NCBI RefSeq assembly: GCF_040712315.1
Contig: NC_134015.1
Coordinates: forward strand, 23,499,614 to 23,563,613
From: Castanea sativa
Lineage: Eukaryota; Streptophyta; Magnoliopsida; Fagales; Fagaceae
Direction: 5' to 3'
Length of the DNA: 64,000 nucleotides
Shown in pieces: positions 58,997 through 64,000 of the stretch. The position numbers and the translations under genes were made by a program. Below the pieces are notes generated by a model. That model had not been told where the DNA came from. It did no database searches and worked only from the letters and a program-made list of their open reading frames with translations. Positions within the stretch are counted from its first letter, which is position 1. Every line of letters starts with the position of its first letter.

Positions 58997-61900
58997 ATGG
59001 TTTTTTTTTACTTTTTCTTCATTGTCTGGCTAGGAGTCGCATTTCGAGTCCTTCGCCTTCCCTCTACATTGAACACTGAGATGTGGTCGAGGAAGAAGAA
59101 GACTACTATGTCAATAAACTCAATACCAGAACTGCCTTGTACAATACTAATGGATATTTTATCCAGACTTCCCATTACAACCATCCTTCAATATAAGTGC
59201 GTTTGTAAGACCTGGTTCAATATAATCTCGGACCCTTATTTTGCTACGCTGCACTTTGCAAGAGCACCCGTCAGCCTTCTTTATACCAACACAACTGATT
59301 TTAGTATCTTAGATAAGAGATTGTATGTGCTTGAGCTTGCAGGTTGGGACACACATGATTCTTTTGCTCCGTTAAAACAATTGCCAAGAGAGATTAACCA
59401 TCTAGGTGAGGTACTGCATTTTGAATCTTCCTGCCATGGCTTGTTGTGCATCACTGCAGTTTGTCGCAGGAAACCTGTTACGTATGTGTGTAATGTAATT
59501 ACAGGAGAGTACATGGCCCTTCCACAACCCAAGAATGATGGATTCAAAAGAAGAATACTGGGGTTTTGTTTCAGCCAAACCACTAAACAATACAAGGTGA
59601 TTCGAGAAATTTGTGATAATAGGTGGTCTTTTGCTACACAGGAGCAACAATCACATCAGATTGAGGTATACACTCTTGGTACAGAGAAATGGAGAAACAT
59701 TGGAGATCTCCCATATTCATTTCCTACAACAGAATACCTAAGTTTTTGTGACTCCTTGAATGGTGCTCTGCATTTGTTGGTTCAGCCTCATAACAATACC
59801 ACATTCATATGTCATTTTGACATTGAGAATGAGCAATTTAAACCATTTCCCGGACCCCCTGTTCAAGACCTTTCGAGGATCAGGCATATGCATTTGGGAG
59901 TGTCAGGAGGTTTCCTCTATTTATGTGAGAAATTTTTTACTTCTTACTCTGTTGAAATTTGGGTTATGAAGGATTATGGTGTCGAACAGTCTTGGACGAA
60001 AGAGTTTGTTATCTCTAATGCGGAATGGACTAATTCAATATGGAATAGTGGACCTGTACAGATTTTGAACTATGGTCTATACACAAAAATGGAAGCAATG
60101 GAAGGTGCTGAATTATATATTTTGCATAATTCTGAGTTGTCTGCCTATAATGCCAAAAGACACGAGCGGGAAATTCGGGTTTGTGGTATTCATCCATTCC
60201 ACTTTGTGATTCCTTACGTACCAAGCCTTGTTTCACTCAAGGAAGCTGTGATTGGGGAAAGTTCACAGGTAATTTGTACCAAATCAGAATTGTCTTAATT
60301 TTTTTTCCTTTTAATTGGTCATCCTCTTCAGTTAGTAATCACAGGTTTAAATTTAAAAAGAAGAATATATTCTTTGGCTGTATAGCGCACATCACATGAC
60401 ATAATTTTCTTTATATGGTAAGTAGCAACAGCATGTAAACGTTGACATGTCATGTTTGATAATAAAATTCTTGTTGCGTGCATTCTGTTGATCTCATAAA
60501 ATTCATGTTTGACAATAATGTCATAATACTAACGTTTATGCTTTGCTCACTAATCAGCTTACCTCTATAAACATTTAGTTCTTTAGAATGATAAAAATAT
60601 GAATTTCGTGTTGAAAATGAATACTGCTCTAACTTTTTATTCAACTTACACATTGACTATTTTGCAAAATTACCAGGGGCGGCTCTACAGCCAGCCCAGG
60701 GGGTTCAAATGAACCCCTGGCTTTGCCCCAAAAAAAATATTTTTTTTTTTTTAATTTTTTTTTTTTGACCCTTAAAATAAAATTTTGAACAACCTAATCC
60801 TAAATTTTGTTTAAAGTGAACTGAAATAAACTTGAAATATGATCATGTTAGTGTTATTTTCACAATATTTTTACAATAAAGGTTAAGTGACAAGTTGTAA
60901 TATATTGACTTTTTATCTAAACTCAAAACTAATATCATTTTTGTACATACTTTTAACAACTTGTCATATAGATTTTATTTCGTTAATGTTTGTACTTTTA
61001 AAATTGCTCATTTATTAAAAAATAAATAAACATTCTCTCTAGATTCTGGCTTACTTTACAGTTGATGGTAGAATGAAATTTTTTTTTTCTTAGACTTTTC
61101 TTCTTCATCAACAAAAAATTACACCACTTGTACTACCAACTGATCTGTATTTACATCTATGATTCTTTTCTCATTCTCTTTCTCCTTTCTATATTTTCTT
61201 TCTATCTAATCAAGTAGTTTGATAAGTGTTTTACAGTTTTTCAAGTCTAAAAAGTCTTTTAGTGCTTCCTCCAATTTCAAGAGAATGACCACATGTGTGG
61301 TTGAATATCCATACACTTCAAAAGCAAAATCTTATATAAGTTACTATTTATTTTCCTTAGTTTAACGTTTACTCTCAGACTTACTCTTAGGTGTGTTGCT
61401 ATTCTTTTTTATCATATATTTTTATTTAATTGATATTACATGTGATTATAATAAATTATTATTAATTTGACAAATATTATGATTAGTTATTTATTTATAT
61501 TTATTTATATGCATTCTATTGTTGTTCTCTTATAGATTTTTAAACTATTAATAATTTTTTAAGACTATTTTACAATATAGTTATATTGTATACTATTTAG
61601 AATACTATGTTAGATTATTGTATGTAATATGACAATTGTATATACAAAAATGAATATTAATCATTTTATTTTTTACTCCCACAACAAAATTCTAGCTCAA
61701 GACACTATTGACCCCTCTAAAAGAAAATCCTGGAGCTACCACTGAAAATTACACATCTTTTTTATGGTAAGCAATATAACAAATTTGGATGTACTTACAG
61801 CCATTTTCATTAAAATTGACATAGTTGTTTTTCCACCAGGAGCTCATCATGACCATCCAATCTCTTGAAGTGAGTAGACTATATTCCTCGTTGATTTCAG

Positions 61901-62022
61901 TGACTGATAAACTTGATTCAGCGTTGTGTAAGCTGGCTTGGATGGGTGCTACGCCGGGAGTTAAGCTGAAGCCTAATCCTTGGTTCATAGTAAATTACAT
62001 TTGCCGTTTAAAACAAAGATGA
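58997..62022 (+). CDS. F-box protein with F-box-associated (FBA type 3-like) domain, gene copy 2
   Basis: A near-identical paralogue of the gene at 2286-4267. Exon 1 is 58997-60268 (424 codons). It has an F-box (ELPCTILMDILSRLP ... CKTWFNIISDPYF) and the FBA-like blocks CHGLLC, VCNVITGEYMALPQP and KWRNIGDLPYSF. It ends in CAG|GTAATT. Exon 2 is 61843-62022, 59 codons ending KQR, after a CCAGGAG acceptor. The intron is 1.57 kb, against about 0.5 kb in copy 1, because a hAT-type element lies in it. The first ATG homologous to copy 1's start is followed by a stop (MPFNS), so the start is 58997 or the later MWSRKKK. The lysine run is shorter. Element E ends only 380 bases upstream, so expression is uncertain. 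Both exons are open. Confidence 0.82.
60674..61744. mobile_element. Non-autonomous hAT-type transposon in the intron of F-box copy 2
   Basis: The 1071-base insertion starts CAGGGGCGGCTCTACAG and ends TGGAGCTACCACTG. These are imperfect terminal inverted repeats of the CAGGGGCGG...type seen in plant hAT elements. It is flanked by a perfect 8-base duplication, AAAATTAC (60666-60673 and 61745-61752). The copy-1 intron has GAAATTAC once at the same place (3978-3985), so the empty site is preserved. A subterminal hairpin (CAGGGGGTTC and GAACCCCTG) follows the left end. No transposase ORF exists. Confidence 0.92.
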
Positions 62023-62598
62023 CAAGAAAATATGCAAACCGGGAAGTACAGCTAACCAGTGAAATGTAGAAATACTCTACTTGAGAACTTCTGGGTTTCT
62101 CTAATTGGCAAAGTTTCACGCAATCATTCGCATTGTGCCCAGTTAGCCATTTCTCATTGGTGCTGATCCAGTGTATATGGCAACATCAAGAATAGATTAT
62201 AGATCCATGGCAACACCAATTAAGAGACTACTTCTTCGTTCAATTGAATCTAGAAAACACTACTATACTTATTTGCTTCCACTTATTCCGCAATTTATTT
62301 TATTTATTTGGCTAGGTACAATTTTTAAAGTTTTATTTTTATTTTTAGGTACTGCTGTAGTAACCTTTCTTTTTTACTAAATAAGTAATCTTAAACGCAT
62401 ACTTACTACTTAGTCTATGGAGTTACCAAGATGAAGACATCAAATTTAGGAGTGCATAGATCACCCAAATCATTCCATTGCAGAAGTAGGCGAGTGAGAC
62501 AAAGAATGGCACGTACTTCACACTCTAGTTCTAATTACCCTACCCTTCCAAAATACTAACGGTTATGCTAGAAAGAGTGCAATTAGAATGTGATCATG

Positions 62599-63294
62599 CC
62601 CCTTCTTCTTTGCTGTGTTCGTGCCCCTCAGCACAGTCTCTTAGGGCGTGGCTAAGGAGGCCGCATCTATAGCAAAAATTAGGTAACCTTTCATATTTAA
62701 AACTAACCCACCTACTCTCGCCTCCTTCAATGGTGATTTTCTTGCCGTGCACCAAACGTTTCGTTGCATCAATACGCACCCTTACTCGGAGACATTTGCC
62801 CAATGAACTCCAGAATCTGGGACATCTACGTCCATTACCAATCCTAAGCTTGAGCCAATAGTCCACCCGGTTTCCTTCGTTCTACTCTTCAACGGAAGAT
62901 TATAAATCTGGATCCAAAACGGAGCCCATCGTATTTCAATCTCCTTTGGGGTAAGCTCTCCTTCAAAGTCTTGAATAAGAACTAATTGTTTCTCATAGCT
63001 CCAGGGGCACATATCAATCAATCTCTTTTTATCTTTCCAATCACCGAACTCCACCAAGAAATGCTCTTCATCAATCTCAGAAATTTGAACCCCTTTATTT
63101 GGCTTCCACACCATTCTCATATTCTTCCTCAGTGCGTCCACAGTTATGCTTCTCTGGGTCAGAATCTTCATCATTGTACAACATTTTCCTACTTCTTTCG
63201 CTGCTTTAGTACTACTGCTATCAAGTTCAATCCCTACATCTTCTTCCTCTGTGAAAGTGAGCTTTTTCCATAGCTCTTCTAGTTCCTCTGCCAT
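62599..63294 (-). pseudogene. LINE ORF1 N-terminal part: DUF4283-like domain and CCHC zinc knuckle
   Basis: ORF1 proteins of plant L1-like elements bind the element RNA. The frame starts at ATG 63294 (MAEELEELWKKLTF). It has a DUF4283-type region with FLVEFGDWKDKKRLIDMCPW and IEIRWAPFWIQIYNLPLKSR. A one-base indel near 62800 shifts the frame (HWANVSE against LGKCLRVRV). The second frame has YERLPNFCYRCGLLSHALRDC, a Cx2Cx4Hx4C knuckle. It ends at the junction with the flanking duplicated DNA. Confidence 0.8.
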
Positions 63295-63429
63295 CCTTTC
63301 CTCTTACCTTCAGACCCTCAGATGACGAGGGGATGAAGGACACCAACACTACCTCACTCAAAGGAGGTACCACCAACACTTCTTGCAAGCGAGCTGCAAG
63401 ACTAGACTGCTTCTATGTGCCTAAGCCCG

Positions 63430-64000
63430 AGAGCACTGGTTCTATAGAGCATGGTTAAGGGGCGATCCGATACGACGGGGCGAAAAGGAGTTGGTCAAGT
63501 CTGGAACTAGAAATGATGTCGAGTTTAGTCCCAAAAATGCAGGGGGCAGGACGGTAAGGTCACCGGCAGTATCCCACTTACCGAGGGAGGAAGTGGAGGT
63601 AGGCAAAGATCACAGGCCTAAAAAGACAACTCAGGAGGACAGCAACCGCATGTGAGGTGGGGATGGTACTACCCATCATACGCCCCTGTCAGAAGTCTTA
63701 CGTAAGAAAGGAAGTGTGGCAGAGGGGGTGGAAAAGATTGAGGGAACGTAAGCTTCTTTGGGAAGGTAGGAGCAAGAGCAGGGAGTTAACCAATCTGAAC
63801 CAATAGTTGGTATGCAGTGGGAAACATCTAGCAGTCTGGTTGTTGACAAAGACCTTGAGGGAGTATCGACACCAATTAAAAAGTATGAAGTAGAGAAGAG
63901 GGGCCCAACCAACTTGAGCTTAGACTTGGGCCCTTTAGCCATGTGTTACGGTGAGAAGAAAGGTTGGATATCTGAAACTCTTGGCCCATCAAGCAAGCAC
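63430..64000 (+). pseudogene. LINE ORF1 C-terminal part, opposite orientation
   Basis: On the plus strand the frame beginning near 63430 reads FYRAWLRGDPIRRGEKELVK, corresponding to the conserved 'YG-WLR' block just after the zinc knuckle of plant LINE ORF1 proteins. Later in-frame pieces include VSHLPREEVEVG, STPIKKYEVEKRGPTN and KGWISETLGPSSKH, the usual polar tail. Stops occur at about 63652 and 63750. It continues past the window. Confidence 0.6.

Larger units (their letters stand above)
48181..62598 (+). repeat. Segmental duplication, copy 2 (split by elements E and hAT)
   Basis: It begins at AAAGTATAAAACCAAAAAGG and ends at GTGATCATG, matching copy 1 at 1915-4855. Element E interrupts it at 48357-58616 and the hAT-type element at 60674-61744. 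Removing both leaves about 3.1 kb, close to copy 1. The right boundary coincides with the start of the LINE, so the duplication may continue past it. Confidence 0.85.
62599..64000 (+). mobile_element. L1-like LINE, 5'-inverted (twin-primed) copy, incomplete at the window edge
   Basis: Two parts of one ORF1 lie head to head. The left part (63294-62599, minus) reads from ORF1's start to the zinc knuckle. The right part (about 63430-64000, plus) reads the following ORF1 section. The 3' body, including endonuclease and RT, would lie beyond 64000. The left end abuts the last shared base of the duplicated segment. This is the geometry of twin-priming inversion in LINEs. Confidence 0.7.

Noticed and set aside
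63676..63942. Minus-strand open frame near the window end
   Set aside because: It is opposite the plus-strand LINE ORF1 part, which has the recognisable motifs.

Overview
The window is nuclear DNA from a flowering plant. It is AT-rich, with intron-containing plant genes, dense nested LTR retrotransposons, plant-type MITEs and (AT)n microsatellites. The style of the small repeats suggests a woody eudicot, possibly of the oak family (Fagaceae), but that is inference. I see no bacterial-type operons, rRNA, tRNA or CRISPR arrays.

The only host genes I can support are two tandemly duplicated F-box genes on the + strand, at 2286-4267 and 58997-62022. They lie in a duplicated segment of about 2.9 kb: copy 1 is 1915-4855 and copy 2 is 48181-62598. 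Copy 2 was later split by a 10.3 kb LTR retrotransposon in its promoter (E, 48357-58616) and by a 1.07 kb hAT-type element in its intron (60674-61744). Without the transposons the two genes would sit only a few kb apart. The F-box proteins are predicted substrate adaptors of SCF ubiquitin ligases, with an F-box near the N-terminus and an F-box-associated (FBA type 3-like) region after it.

Between the genes lies a nest of transposons. Element A (5722-25953, minus strand) is an Athila-type Ty3/gypsy element. Element B (7165-17703, plus strand) is a Tat-type Ty3/gypsy element inserted into A, with a perfect 5-bp target duplication (ACAAC). Element C (27312-46533, minus strand, duplication GGACC) is a second Tat-type element. 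Element D (32596-40855, plus strand, duplication GTCCG) is a Ty1/copia element inserted inside C's integrase. Element E (minus strand) is a third Tat-type element. All the polyproteins are decayed by stops and frameshifts.

The most interesting pattern is shared by B, C and E. Each carries, between integrase and the 3' LTR, (i) a tandem repeat array of unrelated sequence and period (71, 151 and 68 bp) and (ii) a gene on the strand opposite gag-pol. That gene looks spliced. It has an N-terminal domain resembling the 'putative gypsy-type transposon' family and a C-terminal coiled coil or acidic tail, and it is preceded by a leader with a GTAAG donor. In two of the three elements a TATA-like box precedes it.

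The right edge (62599-64000) holds ORF1 of an L1-like LINE in two pieces arranged head to head, as expected from a twin-priming 5' inversion. The remaining intergenic stretches (669-1914, 4268-5721, 25954-27311, 46539-48180) are AT-rich and contain only MITE-like inverted repeats and microsatellites.
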